DNA of 64,000 nt from Apodemus sylvaticus (GCF_947179515.1 NC_067481.1:6756070-6820069); one strand, 5' to 3'. Counted from the stretch's first letter, positions 1-11,089 are shown. Program-made: numbers and translations. The notes: generated by a model from the sequence alone, not told the origin.

Positions 1-431
1 TCCCCGGAAGAGCTGGCTCTGGCCCTCCCCTTTCCATAAATGGCACTGCGAGCACCCAGCCCTGAAGCTGAAACGTGATATCCCGGGCTCCTTCCCTTCA
101 GTCATTTAAGACAAAAAAAAAAAAAAAGTGAAAACACAAGACAAAACCCCAGGTGTAGCAGTGTGTTCTAATCCCCGTGTTGAACAGTCAAAGACAGCTG
201 GATGCCTGGGACTCTTGGCTAACCAGTCAGTCTGGCCTGTTAGGTTGAGTTCCAGGGTGTTGAGAAGCCTTGACTTAAAAAAAAAAAAATCAAAAGGCAG
301 ATGGCACCAGAGGAACAAATGACCCCAGAGGTTGTCCTTTGACCTTTAATGTACACTGGTGCTCAAGTGCATGAACACATGTGCACACACACACACACAC
401 CACAAACACACACACACCACGAACACACTAA
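1..431. other. Unique sequence with short poly-A tracts and a CA repeat
   Basis: No gene is recognisable. Two A-runs (about 112-127 and 278-290) and a CA-rich microsatellite (about 383-424) are the only structure. The short open frames here have no coding character. Confidence 0.5.
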
Positions 432-434
432 CAA

Positions 435-585
435 GATCAAGGCCCAGTGGGTGGCACACGCCTATAAGCCCAACAACTCAGAGATGGAAACAAGAAGCTC
501 AGAAACTCAAAGCCAGCCTCAGCTATAGGGAGTTTGTTTGTGACCAGCCTGGGCTACAGGAGACCCTGTCTCAGGTCAAAAGCCA
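435..585 (+). repeat. Old B1-type SINE
   Basis: Diverged copy: GGTGGCACACGCCTATAA near the left end and CCTGTCTCAGGTCAAAAG at the right end fit a B1 in plus orientation, with many substitutions between. Confidence 0.6.
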
Positions 586-639
586 AATGATAAGATGCTA
601 GCAGGGCTATGGTGTGAAAGCTACTCCTGGAAAATAAAA

Positions 640-826
640 AAGATGTTTTCTGTGTCTGGGTGCCCTGTGCATGCGGGAGCCTGGAGTGGTAAGGACAGGG
701 CACCAGATCCTTTGGGATTGGAGTTCTAGGTAGTTGTGAGCCACCCCGGGTGGGTGCTGGGAATAGACCCTGGGTATCCTGTAAGGAGCAGTAAGCAGTT
801 AACCACCAAGCCTTGTCTCCAGCTCG
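640..826 (-). repeat. B3-type SINE, old
   Basis: Reads as a reversed B2/B3: GTTGTGAGCCACC, a diverged GGTGCTGGGAATAGACCC, then the tRNA-like end TTAACCACCAAGCC and CTCCAGC. Confidence 0.6.
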
Positions 827-859
827 TGGAGGCTGGAAAGGCCAGGTAAAATGAAAACT

Positions 860-1545
860 GGATGCAGTTGGACGGCAGGAAGCTTCTGTTCCATTCATGG
901 CCCCTCTGTAGAACTGTTTGACCTTGGGACAGAGCTACAGGCTCCCTTGAGAATCCGAGGAGTCAGGGAGAGCAAAGCAGGTCAGGGTGTCTTAGGATCC
1001 ACCCTAGGGAGTTACACTCTGTCACTGGTCGCAGAACAATCCCTGCAGGTGCAGTAGAGGACCCCTCAGGGAACCAGGACCCAGAGGCACTCTCCTTGGA
1101 GGATCCTCCCACCCCGGGGTCCCGCTGTGTTTCCACACTTCCTGCCCATCCCCCAAGGCTCCTCCGGCTTCCAGCCACCGGCTTGTTTCCTTTTTGCAGT
1201 AGTTGCTCCTGTGACCATTGCAGCCTTCCCTGGGAGATTTCCATACTCAGAATTCCCCTGTCTCCGAAATGCCTCCCTTGACCTCCTGACTCGTGTACCC
1301 CGGCACCCCAGCCTCCCTAAGGCTAACCTTTTCTTTTTCAGAGTACTGATCTCTGCCTGCCATATGTTTTTTTGTGTGTAGTCATGGGGTGCCGGTCCCC
1401 CTCCACTGGGATCTGAGCATCATATGAACGGGAAATTATGAGCATTTTAGTGATTGCTTTTTCCCAGAATTCAGAGCAGTGCCCGGCACACAGTCATATA
1501 ACTTTGGCAAGCGCATCAGTTAACAGGCTTTCTAAGTTTGGACGC
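860..1545. other. SINE-free intergenic stretch
   Basis: Mixed-composition sequence without recognised repeats, splice-flanked coding frames or RNA genes. Overlapping open frames on both strands look like chance. Confidence 0.45.
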
Positions 1546-1554
1546 AAAGGAAAT

Positions 1555-1708
1555 CTACATGGTGGCTATTTCCTATAATCTAAACACTTGGGAGACTAAG
1601 GCAGGAGGATTACTATAAGTTCCAGGACAGCTTGGATCATACAGTGACTTCCAGACCAATGCAGACTACAGTGTAAAACCCTGTTTCAAAAATAAATAAT
1701 AAACAAAT
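1555..1708 (+). repeat. Old B1/B4-type SINE
   Basis: Diverged B1 pattern: GGCTATTTCCTATAATC, ACTTGGGAGACTAAGGCAGG, AAAACCCTGTTTCAAAAA tail. Confidence 0.6.
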
Positions 1709-1883
1709 CCCGAAACAATGGCACCTGCTAACAACCAAGTGTTCAAACAAGTTGGTGGACTCTCTACATCCAGCCCACGATGTCACCAATATCCTGCGTT
1801 CCCCTCTTCTCCTTTGCTACCTGCAATTATTGTTGTGATCATAAAAAGAGAAATAGGTAAAAAAATATATATATATATATATA

Positions 1884-2233
1884 TGTTCTATGGTGGTGTG
1901 GGGGAAGGAGGTGCCTCAGTGGGCCCAGGCTGAGGCTACCCTTCCCCCTGAGTGACAGGCCACCCGATGATGGTATAGTATAGACTAGAGTTTATTCAGG
2001 GATGGGGAGGGGAGTTAAGGAGGTAGTAGAGGCAGAGAGGAGAGAAGTAGAGGCTGGCCATGAGCACGTGGAGAGAGGGGGAAGGGAGAAGAGCCCAAGA
2101 GAGCAAGAGAGAAGCTAAGAGAGGGAGAGAATAAGAGAGGGAGGAGGGGGCAAGCAGCCCCTTTTATAGTGGGCCAGCCCTACCTGGCTGTTGCCAGGTA
2201 ACTGTGGGGTGGAGCTTAGACAGAATTCTAACA
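1884..2233 (-). repeat. Solo LTR of a rodent endogenous retrovirus
   Basis: On the minus strand the element starts TGTTAG and ends AGAACA, the TG...CA ends expected of an LTR. It carries a TATAAAAG box (plus 2161-2168), a long pyrimidine-rich stretch downstream of it, and an AATAAA signal (plus 1991-1996) in the right order. No internal retroviral sequence or second LTR is adjacent, so it is a solo LTR. A related copy lies at 58,228-58,525 in the same orientation. An AT dinucleotide run (about 1864-1884) abuts its 3' end. The family is not assigned. Confidence 0.7.
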
Positions 2234-2634
2234 ATTATCACTCTTCCACATTCAGATCAATCTGGTTTGAATCTCCACATACAGCGTTTGTCTCTCTGTA
2301 ACCAACTTGTTCCAGTTAGCATACTGTCTGCCCCCTCAACTCTGAGGCAAAGGACAGGATTTGATTCTTCTTTCCAGTTAAATAAGAACCCACCACTAGT
2401 GTAACTATAACACATTTTCTTTATCTGTCAGCGGGCACGAGGCTGACTCTGTGTCTTGTCCCTGCATAGTCAAACCCTTATTATGAGTTTACCATGTCCT
2501 TACACCATGTTCCAAATGCCTACCTAACAATGTCAGAGATGAGAAAATGGAAGCTTAGTCGGTGTGATATGAGAGGCCTGGGTTATTCATGTGGACGGTG
2601 TGGCTGTCTGTCTGTCGGTAAAATGCCTTTACTG
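2234..2634. other. Unique intergenic stretch
   Basis: No repeat or gene recognised, apart from a short CTGT run near 2603. Confidence 0.4.
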
Positions 2635-2822
2635 AGGGGCTGGAGAGGTGCCTCGGCATTTAAGAGCACTGGCTGCTCTTCCAGAGGACCTGGGTCCAAT
2701 TCCCAGCAACCACATGGCAGCTCACAACTGTCTATTAATGATAATTCCAGGGGATCTGACACCCGCACACAGACATACATGCAGGCAAAATACTAATGCA
2801 CATTAAATAAAAATAAATACGT
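2635..2822 (+). repeat. B3 SINE
   Basis: GGGCTGGAGAGGTGCCTC start, tRNA-like A/B boxes, GGTCCAATTCCCAGCAACC, then the B3-type tail with ACATACATGCAGGCAAAA. Confidence 0.85.
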
Positions 2823-2839
2823 CACTAAAAGAAAAAGGA

Positions 2840-2979
2840 GCCGGGCAGTGGTGGCGCACGCCTTTAATCCCAGCACTTGGGAGGCAGAGGCAGGTGGATC
2901 TCTGAGTTTGAGGCCACCCTGGTCTACAGAGTTCCAGGGCTACATAGAGAAACCCTGTCTCAATAAACAAAAACAAAAA

Positions 2980-3010
<31 letters not shown>

Positions 3011-3040
3011 ATAGAATAAATAGAATAAAAAAGAAAGAAA
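2840..3040 (+). repeat. B1 SINE with AAAT-repeat tail
   Basis: Classic B1 start GCCGGGCAGTGGTGGCGCAC and end AAACCCTGTCTC, followed by a long (AAAT)n tail to about 3040. Confidence 0.93.
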
Positions 3041-3212
3041 AAAGAAACCACCTGCAATGGAGATATTATTCACATGCCATACAGCTCGCTTTCTTGGCAC
3101 AGAGCATCGTACAGGCTTGTTACCCTAGCAGTGAGGAGTCGGGGATGAGAAGATTTTGAGTTCTGGACTAGCCTGGGCTACATAGAAAACTATGGTCAGA
3201 ACAAACAAGAAT

Positions 3213-3616
3213 AAGAATGTAAGTCCAAGCCGGGCAGTGGTGGCACACGCCTATAATCCCAGCACTCTGGGAGGCAGAGGCAGGCGGATTTCTGAGTTCG
3301 AGGCCAGCCTGGTCTACAGAGTGAGTTCCAGGACAGCCAGGGCTACACAGAGAAACCCTGTCTCAAAAAAAAAACAAAAACAAAAACAAAAACAAAGCAA
3401 GAATGTAAGTCCAGGGCTGGAGAGATGGCTCGGTGATTAAGAGCACTGGCTGCTCTTCTGAAGGTCCTGAGTTCAAATCCCAGCAACCACATGGTAGCTC
3501 ACAACCATCCGTAATGAGATCTGACTCCCTCTTCTGGTGTGTCTGAAGACAGCTACAGTGTACATATATATAATAAATAAATAAATCTTAAAAAAAAAAA
3601 AAAGAATATAAGTCCA
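3213..3616 (+). repeat. B1 and B2 SINEs inserted in series at one target site
   Basis: A B1 (3228-3398) and a B2 (3414-3601), both plus strand, are bracketed by three copies of the same 15-bp target sequence: AAGAATGTAAGTCCA at 3213-3227 and 3399-3413, and AAGAATATAAGTCCA at 3602-3616. The B1 has an A/C-rich tail and the B2 ends in an AATAAATAAATC plus A-run tail. Confidence 0.93.
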
Positions 3617-3780
3617 GTGAGATGGCCCAGCTGGTAAAGGTGTCTGCCTCAGCTTGGTGACCTGAGTTTGACCCATGTGGTAAGCGGAGAGAATGGCGCC
3701 ATTTGGCCGTCGTCTGACCTCCACATACACATTGCCATAGCACCTGCCTCCTCCCCGCCCCCGGCAAAATAAAACAGGTA
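3617..3780 (+). repeat. ID/B4-type SINE
   Basis: GAGATGGCCCAGCTGGTAAAGG with tRNA-like boxes and GACCTGAGTTTGACCC resemble the tRNA-derived part of rodent ID/B4 elements. Confidence 0.6.
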
Positions 3781-4129
3781 GTCATTTAAGAAAAATGTGG
3801 TTAGTTATACAGCTTTTTTTTTTTTTTAAACCAGAGCATTCATTTGATGATGATCTGAAATCCTCAAGATGAATGGGCGCTGCAGCAGCCGCCCTCTTGA
3901 ATTTAGGTGTTCCTAAACAGACTCGATGATTGACAGGTGTTAGGTATCTCACTGGCCCTGCTGGCCTCAGTACTCTGTCTAACAGCCTTGGTAGGGGAAG
4001 CCACACTACCACACCCTGACCTCCGAAAGCGGCTGCCGCGCACATGCACCTGATACTTCCTGGGGGATGGCATCTCCTGTTCCTCTGCTTCTGCCTCAGG
4101 ACCAGAGAGCCTTTCCTAGGATTTCTTTT

Positions 4130-4290
4130 TTAGGGTTTATTTATTCTGAGATAGGGTCTCATGTACTCCAGGTTAGCTCCAAACTCACTGTACAGCTGAA
4201 GAGAACTTAGACTGTCTCTTCTTATCATCCCCCCATCTCTCAAGTGCTGAGATTAGGAATATATTCCAGGATTCCTGACTGGAGGCTTTT
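4130..4290 (-). repeat. Old B1-type SINE
   Basis: GAGATAGGGTCTCATGTA, CCAGGTTAGCTCCAAACTCA and AAGTGCTGAGATTAGGAAT are diverged reversed B1 motifs. Confidence 0.55.
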
Positions 4291-4383
4291 TCCACAGTGT
4301 GTAGAAGGTCTCGATTTGATTCCTGGGAAGGAGGCGGGGTGAGGAGGGCTTGGAGAGGAGGAGTTGACAACTTCCCGCCTTTT

Positions 4384-4579
4384 TTGGGGGGGGGTTGTTT
4401 GTTTGTTTTTGTTTTTTTGCTTGTTTGTTTGTTTGGTTGGTTGGTTGGTTTTGGTTTCTCTGTAGCCCTGGCTGTCCTGGAACTCACTCTACAAACCAGG
4501 CTGACCTCAAACTCAGAAATCCGCCTGCCTCTGCCTCCCAGGTGCTGGGATTAAAGGTGTGCGCCACCACTGCCCAGCG
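4384..4579 (-). repeat. B1 SINE
   Basis: Full reversed B1 after a T/G-rich tail. GACAACTTCCC on both sides (about 4365 and 4580) is its target duplication. Confidence 0.93.
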
Positions 4580-4761
4580 ACAACTTCCCACTTAAAGCAT
4601 ATATTCAATAGATTTCAATATTTTCAAGATTGTTTAGCCTTCAACACAACCAACTTACAATCTTTTTTTTCCACCCAAAATGGCAGCAGTATATCCTTAG
4701 CATTCATGTCTGCTCCCCACACACCCTACTTTCCCACCTCTAGGCAACCAGTAATCTACTT

Positions 4762-5020
4762 ATTTATTTATTTTTTTAAGATTTATTTATTTTGTGTATA
4801 TGAGTACACATATATACATGTGTATATAAGCCTCTTACTCTGGCTTAAAGACTTATTTATTCTTTTATCTAATTACACTGTTGCTGTCTTCAGACACACC
4901 AGGAGAGGGCGTCAGATTTCATTACAGATGGTTGTGAGCCACCATGTGGTTGCTGGGATTTGAACTCAGGACCTTCAGAAGAGCAGTCAGTGCTCTTAAC
5001 TGCTGAGCCATCCCTCCAGC
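4762..5020 (-). repeat. B2 SINE
   Basis: Reversed B2 with an extended AT-rich tail region. The flanking repeat CAGTAATCTACTT (about 4749-4761 and 5022-5034) is a clean target duplication. Confidence 0.92.
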
Positions 5021-5034
5021 CCAGTAATCTACTT

Positions 5035-5742
5035 TATGTGCATATTTACTGCATAGCTGTCTGACTCTCCAGAGACATCCTGAGTAGCAGAGTCAGCACT
5101 TGCATGACCCAGGAGTCCAGTCAGCATGGAATGCACCAAGTAGTGAGGAACGGCCTCTGAGATAGCCCCTGGGAGGACCTGAACGAAATGTGTGTAAATT
5201 CCAGGGTTTATTCTGAGAATTGGCGGGTGATAGCCCCAGAGGAGACACTGTAGCCAGTGACAGGCTATATCTAACCTCATTCCCATGAACTACCTCCTTT
5301 CCTAAGAGAGCCAGTCAGTGTGTCCCACCCATCTCCCCTCTCACCCACCCCCATGCCCCCTTCACACTATTTTACCCTGCAGGATTTCTAATCAAGGGCT
5401 AGAGGTGTTGTCAATACCTAGGGGTATGATATATTGGAAACAATTAGAATTTCAGAAGTCAAGTAACCCAAAGGCTAATGACTACCTTTCCCGACTCTTC
5501 AGCTGTTGCGACACCTCATTTTAGGATTGAGTCTGCATCGGTCAGAGGGATGGGAGTCCCAGAGAGCCCCTTGCGCCTTCCAGATAATTGGCACTGGGAT
5601 CTGCAGGACCAGAGTGTCTCAGAACAGGGGCAGGAAGTTGAGAGAGGGACCTGTTCTGGGGACAGGTTCAAGGACAGTACCTGAGACCTCTCCTTGAAGG
5701 TTGTCCCGTTTAGATTTTGACATTTACCCTTGCCAGGTTGAT
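5035..5742. other. SINE-free intergenic stretch with one arm of an inverted repeat
   Basis: No gene seen. Bases 5173-5222 recur in inverted orientation at 6255-6304 (47 of 50 match). Confidence 0.55.
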
Positions 5743-5756
5743 GGTGTCAGATATCT

Positions 5757-5925
5757 TTTTTTTTTTTTTTTTTTTTGGATTTGGTTTTTTCAAGACAGGG
5801 TTTCTCTGTATAGCCTTGGCTGTCCTGGAACTCACTGTAGACCAGAGTGGCCTCGAACTCAGAAATCTGCCTGCCTCTGCCTCCCAGAGTGTTGGGATTA
5901 CAGGCGTGCGCCACCACTGCCCAGC
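5757..5925 (-). repeat. B1 SINE
   Basis: T-run then reversed B1. TGGTGTCAGA(T/C)(A/G)TCT flanks both sides (about 5742 and 5926). Confidence 0.93.
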
Positions 5926-5940
5926 TGGTGTCAGACGTCT

Positions 5941-6690
5941 AAACTGTCAATATTTTCTCCAGTTCTGCCACTTTCTCCCCCCAAAAGGGCTGGACCCGAG
6001 GGCCACTTGGTAAAGTACTGACTGTGTGATCAGTGTCTGTAATAAACACAGGGGTTTTGCTGGGAGACAGAGCACCAGAGCACATGCGTGTCCTTGGGAG
6101 GAGCAGTTTTCTTAGGTGAGAAGGCCAACAAACATACTCGTTGCTGTGGTTTTGTTTTGATTTTATCATGGGGTGTGGCTAGCGCGTTGTTCAGGACCTC
6201 AGGAACTTTACAGCTCCTGAGTACCTTTATAGGGCTGAAGTTCAGGTCCGTTTACAATTCTCCGAATAAATCCTGGAATTTACACACATTTCATTCAGGT
6301 CCTCCAAGGCTCTTTGCCAAAGCTGGTTTCTCCTCCCTTTCCCTGCCCCAGCATCCCTGAGCCACAGATTAGGGACACTGTATCTGTTTTCTAGAAGTCA
6401 GGAATATGGGGCAGAGAGGCAAAGGGCTTTACTCAGGTTCACGGAGTAAGCAGACCGTGGGTTGAAAATAAACTCTAGACCCATTGTTCATCGCCCCTTC
6501 ATGGTGGGAGAGATCAAGAGTTGATTTCTTTTGTGTCTGGGTTTGCAAGGGAAGAGCATTGCTATTTGGGGAACAAGTGCCTACAACACCCATCCTGGGT
6601 AATACCAGAAGATTCAAATGTACCATTCCAGCTTAAAGACTACTAAGGAAAAGCCAAGCTTATCTTGAAGGTACAAGATGTCACCTTTTC
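5941..6690. other. SINE-free intergenic stretch with second inverted-repeat arm
   Basis: Holds the 6255-6304 arm paired with 5173-5222; otherwise nothing recognised. Confidence 0.5.
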
Positions 6691-6691
6691 T

Positions 6692-6868
6692 TCTTCCAGA
6701 GGTCCTGAGTTCAAATCCTAGCAACCACATGGTGGCTCACAACCATCCGTAATGAGATCTGATGCCCTCTCCTGGAGCATCTGAAGACAGCTACAGTGTA
6801 CTTACATATAATAAATATATATAAATAAATAAATAAATATTTAAAATAAACTAAAATTTAAAAAAAGA
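6692..6868 (+). repeat. B2 SINE, 5'-truncated
   Basis: Starts within the body (CTTCCAGAGGTCCTGAG) and ends in an (AAAT)n-like tail; the tRNA-like head is missing. Confidence 0.88.
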
Positions 6869-6882
6869 ATGGTTTATGTTTG

Positions 6883-7085
6883 GGGGCTGCAGTTGTGGTA
6901 AATGCTAGCATACACAGAGTCTGAGCCCAGCACCCCATAAACCAAGCTTGGATGTGTGTGCTTGTAAACCCAACACTCAGAAAGGTACAGACAGGGAGAC
7001 CCAACATTCAAGGTAATCTCTAGGCTATGTAGAGAGCCCAGGCTATCCTGGGCTACATGAGGCTTTGTCAAAAAACAAAGCAAGG
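6883..7085 (+). repeat. B4 SINE
   Basis: ID-like head (GGGGGCTGCAGTTGTGGTAAATGC in two parts) joined to a B1-like tail ending GCTTTGTCAAAAAACAAA. Confidence 0.6.
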
Positions 7086-7087
7086 AC

Positions 7088-7166
7088 AACAGAGTGGGGG
7101 GGAGGGAGAGGAAGAGAGAAGAGGGAGAAGAAGAGAGAAGAGGGAGAGAAAGAGAAAGAGAGGAGA
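7088..7166. repeat. GA-rich low-complexity tract
   Basis: Purine-only run of GAG, GAA and GGAG units directly after the B4 tail. Confidence 0.85.
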
Positions 7167-7257
7167 TTGAGTAGGAGGTATAGTTCAGTAGTAAAGTTCT
7201 TGCATGCTTACAAAGGAAAAGGAAGAGGAGAAAATGGCCATCTATCTGTCTGTATTG

Positions 7258-7465
7258 ATGGCTGGTTTTAGGTCAACTAAACACAGGCTAGAGTCATTGA
7301 AGAGGAGAGACCCTAAACTGAGAAAATACCCCCCCCTAAGGTCTGGCTGCAGACCAACTTGTAGGGCATTTTCTTAATTAGTGATTGATGGGGGAGGGGC
7401 CAGAGATTGTAGGTGGTGCCATTCCTGACCTGGAGGTCCTGAGCTCTGTAAGAAAGCAGGCTGAA
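7258..7465 (+). repeat. MaLR-type LTR fragment
   Basis: Diverged match to the LTRs at 14,220 and 23,404 (GGGCATTTTCTTAATTAGTG, GTGGTGCCATTCCTG, AAGAAAGCAGGCTGA). It is cut at its 3' side by a B1. Confidence 0.75.
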
Positions 7466-7466
7466 G

Positions 7467-7660
7467 CCGGGCAGTGGTGGCGCACGCCTGTAATCCCAGC
7501 ACTCTGGGAGGCAGAGGCAGGCAAATTTCTGAGTTCGAGGCCAGCCTAGTCTACAGAGTGAGTTCCAGGACAGCCAGGGATACACAGAGAAACCCTGTCT
7601 CGAAAAAACAAACAAACAAACAAATCCAAAAAACAAAACAAAACAAAAAAAACCCAAAAA
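7467..7660 (+). repeat. B1 SINE
   Basis: GCCGGGCAGTGGTGGCGCAC start, CCTGTCTCGAAAAAACAAAC tail. Confidence 0.93.
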
Positions 7661-7667
7661 CAAAAAC

Positions 7668-7822
7668 AATGACTGCTCTTCTGAAGGTCCTGAGTTCAAA
7701 TTCTAGCAACCACATGGTAGCTCACAACCATCTGTAATGAGATCTGACTCCCTCTTCTGGAGTGTCTGAAGAGAGCAAAGGGGAATCACATGTAATGAAT
7801 AAATAAATAAATAAATAAATAG
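7668..7822 (+). repeat. B2 SINE, 5'-truncated
   Basis: Begins at TGACTGCTCTTCTGAAGG and ends in (AATA)n. Confidence 0.88.
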
Positions 7823-8067
7823 CCAAATGTCCAGGGTCATGAGAATGATAGTATCTATCTGTGTATCTGTCTGTCTTTCTCTCTCTTTCTCCTCCCCCAT
7901 CACACACACATACACACTTAGGCTGTGACTTGAAAGCCAGATGTCCAGGGTCACGAGAATGACAGTGTCTGGAGGTGGAGATTTATCGTGTGGAGACCCA
8001 GTCCTCGTCCCATGAACATTTCACCCACTTAGCTCATGCCAATGGCTGCTTGTGCCAGGATGTAGTT

Positions 8068-8115
8068 GATTCTGAGAGAGAGAGAGAAGGAGAGAGAGAG
8101 AGAGAGAGAAAGAAA
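8068..8115. repeat. GA microsatellite
   Basis: AGAG runs with a single AAGG interruption, followed by the tail of a reversed B1. Confidence 0.9.
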
Positions 8116-8119
8116 ACAC

Positions 8120-8322
8120 ATTTTTTTTGTTTTTGTTGTTGTTTTTTGTTTTTGTTTTGTTTTGTTTTGTTTTGTTTTGTTTCGAGACAAGGTTTCTCTG
8201 TATAGCCCTGGCTGTCCTGGAGCTCACTCTGTAGACCAGGCTGGCCTTGAACTCAGAAATCCACCTGCCTCTGCCTCCTAAATGCTGGGATTAAAGGCAT
8301 GTGCCACCACTGCCGGCAAGCA
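8120..8322 (-). repeat. B1 SINE
   Basis: TTTTG-rich tail then a full reversed B1 to CACCACTGCCGGC. Confidence 0.93.
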
Positions 8323-8546
8323 CATGTTTTTTAATGTGAAGAACCCAGAAGAGCCGGTCAGATGTTTTCCATAGCTCTTCATCTCTTTACTAGTTATTTA
8401 TTTATTTATTTGCTCTCACTGAACCTAACGGTTACCTGTTCAGCTAGGCTAGCTGGCCTGTGGAAACCAGGGTTGCAGGAACACATAGCTTTCCCATAGG
8501 CATGGATTTGACCTTAGATCCTGTGGCTTTAAAAAAATGTTTTTGA

Positions 8547-8702
8547 GCCGGGCAGTGGTGGCACACGCCTATAATCCCAGCACTCTGGGAGGCAGAGGCA
8601 GGTGGATTTCTGAGTTCGAGGCCAGCCTGGTATACAGAGTGAGTTCCAGGACAGCCAAGGCTACACAGAGAAACCCTGTCTCAAAAAAAAAAAAAAAAAA
8701 GC
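8547..8702 (+). repeat. B1 SINE
   Basis: Full B1; AAAAATGTTTTTGAG on both sides is the target duplication. Confidence 0.93.
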
Positions 8703-8714
8703 AAATATAAAAAA

Positions 8715-8815
8715 ATGTTTTTGAGATTGTTTTTCTGTGTAGCTCTGGCTATCCTGAAACTTACTCTGTAGACCAGGCTGACCTCAAACTCCAAACTCAC
8801 AAATCTTTTAACAGT
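8715..8815 (-). repeat. Old B1 fragment
   Basis: GTGTAGCTCTGGCTATCCTG and TAGACCAGGCTGACCTCAAA are reversed B1 body. Confidence 0.7.
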
Positions 8816-8861
8816 AAGCACTTTTAGTAGCCATCTTGCTAGCCTGTATGTGGTTCATTCC

Positions 8862-8930
8862 CCCCCCCCACACACACACTTTTGTGTGTGTGTTCTCACA
8901 CATATGTGTTTGTATGTGTGTGTGGTCCAT
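8862..8930. repeat. CA/GT-rich low-complexity tract
   Basis: C-run, CACACA and TGTGTG segments of alternating purine-pyrimidine. Confidence 0.8.
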
Positions 8931-8937
8931 GTGCAGG

Positions 8938-9172
8938 CCCAGTGTTGATGTAAGGAACCACCCCAACTGCTCTCCCTCCTTACTCGTGAGACAAGGTCTT
9001 TCACTGAAGTGGCTAGTCTAGCTAGTCAGCTTGTCCTGGGGATTCCGTCTCCACCTCCTTGAAGCTGGAATTATAGAAGGCCTACCTGGCTTTTATGTGG
9101 ATTCTAGAGATCTGAGCTCTGGTCCTTATTCTTCTGCAGCAAGCAGTTAACCCCTGAGCCACTTCCCCTACC
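8938..9172 (-). repeat. B4-type SINE
   Basis: Reversed B4 layout: B1-like middle (CCACCTCCTTGAAGCTGG) and ID-like end (AAGCAGTTAACCCCTGAGCC). Confidence 0.6.
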
Positions 9173-9206
9173 CCAGATTTTTGTGGCTAACTTTAGCACG
9201 TTATGC

Positions 9207-9455
9207 AGCACTGGAGAGATGGCTCAGCAGTTAAGAGTGCTGCCTGTTCTGCCAGAGCACCTGGGTTGGATTCCTAGCACCCACTTGGTGACTCATGATG
9301 TTTATAACTTGAGTCCCAGGACATCAGATGGCATTTTCTGGCCTCTGTGGGCACTGCATACACATGGTGCTAAACCACAGGCAGTCAAAATACCCATACA
9401 TACCAAATTTAAAATAATAATAATAATAACAACAATAACAATAATAATAGTAATT
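9207..9455 (+). repeat. B3 SINE with AAT-repeat tail
   Basis: CACTGGAGAGATGGCTCAGC head, B3-specific middle with CATACACATGGTGC, then an (AAT)n tail. Confidence 0.85.
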
Positions 9456-9542
9456 CTGAATACAAATGTGGAAAGGAAGGTAGAAGAAAGCTCTCTCATA
9501 TTCTATTCTGGTGCCAACTGAATTACCATAATTAGCTTTTGT

Positions 9543-9722
9543 TTTATTTTGTTGAGACAGTGTCTTACTGTGTTTCCTTGACCAACCTAAAACTCAATAT
9601 CTCAATATCGAGACTAAACCAGCCTCGAACTCAGAGATCTGCCTCTGCCTCCGCCTCCTCCTCCTCCGCCACCTCCGCCTCTGCTTCCCTAGTGCTGGGA
9701 TTAAAGCATCACACCTGGCCTG
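9543..9722 (-). repeat. Old B1 with CTC/CGC triplet expansion
   Basis: Reversed B1 motifs flank an internal (CTC/CGC)n-like expansion at about 9640-9690. Confidence 0.65.
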
Positions 9723-10547
9723 GTTTACTAAGACTGTTTCATCAAGTATGTGTCACCCTACCGTGAACAGAGCCAGCAGACCTAGAACCACCCCCTCACC
9801 TCCTCCCACACCCCTCACTCCCCACCCCCTTACTGGGTCTGCTCTTCAAAGGCAGCTTCCCTCCCCAGGATGCTTGGTAAGGACCTATGCAGAGAGAGGT
9901 TATATCGACAGCCAGATTGGGTGGGGGTGGGGGACAGAGGTCAGCTCAGCCCTTGCTTGCTGTGTGCATGCGGCAAAAGCTTTAGAATAGCACAGTTTAT
10001 CAGGGACATCCTGGCAGTGGCAGCAAGCTACATGAAGAAGGGACAGGTTTATTTAAAGATGATTTCTACATTCCTGCCTGGGTTGTCACCAGAAAAAAAA
10101 AAAAAGTTGACATGATTGGCGGCTGTTGATAACATGCCTTTTCTATCTTGGGGTGGCGGGGGCTTTGTGGGAGTGCATGGCGGGCCATCAGCTGTTACTC
10201 CACCTGGCCTTCCCAGTCTCATCTCAAATTGCAGGCTGTGCGGTTATTTCTTTATTGTAGTCCTGTCCTTTCTTCTGGTGTCCATAGAAACGACCAGGAA
10301 TGCTTGCCCTGTGTGGAGTCCCCGTGATTCTCATAGCTTTTCTGGGACCCTGAGAGCTTTGCCCTGAAACCAGACCCAGGGCTGGCAGGTCACTGGGTGG
10401 TGTCTTCTAGCTGAATCCAAAGGTCCCTTTGCCATCCTTGATGGCTTACAGTGTGTTCCCCTGAGAAGGCCCGCGTTCAAGATGTAGTTACACAGGGGTC
10501 AGAGGCCCCATACTTTTATAGACTGTGCAGACAACGTGAAAAGCACA

Positions 10548-10690
10548 AGCCCGCGGGGTGGTGGCACACGCCTGTAATCCCAGTTCTTGGGAGGCAGAGG
10601 CAGGTAGATTTCTGAGTTCGAGGCTAGTCTGGTTTACAGAGTGAGTTCCAGGACAGCCAGGGCTACACAGAAAAATCCTGTCTCAAAAAA
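10548..10690 (+). repeat. B1 SINE
   Basis: Starts CGGGGTGGTGGCACACGCC and its A-tail has become the polypurine tract that follows. Confidence 0.92.
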
Positions 10691-10852
<162 letters not shown>

Positions 10853-10919
10853 CACAAGTTCTGGCTATGTCGTCCAGCAGAAAGCTTGCATTAGATAACG
10901 TGTTTCATAATTTTAATGC

Positions 10920-11075
10920 TCTTTTTTGTTGTTGTTCTTTTGAGAAGACTCTCATTACATAGCCCTGGCAGTCCTGGAATTCACTATGTAGACGATACTC
11001 GCCTCAAACTCACAAAGATCCAAGGCCTCGGCCTTCTGAGTACTAGGCTTAAAGGTGTGCACCACTACATCCAGC
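10920..11075 (-). repeat. Old B1 SINE
   Basis: CATAGCCCTGGCAGTCCTGG and GTGTGCACCACTACATCC in reversed B1 order. Confidence 0.75.
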
Positions 11076-11089
11076 TTTAATGCTTCTTT

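Noticed and set aside
3192..3440. Recurring frames with AHACNPSTLGGRGRRISEFEA or the reverse-strand LYSPGCPGTHSVDQAGLE pattern, here and at some 30 other places
   Set aside because: These are translations of B1 SINEs on one or the other strand, not a protein family. B2 translations (for example SHHVVAGI) are the same kind of artefact.
3213..3616. Regularly spaced short repeats that might suggest a CRISPR-like array
   Set aside because: The repeats are SINE target duplications in a mammalian genome; spacers are B1 and B2.
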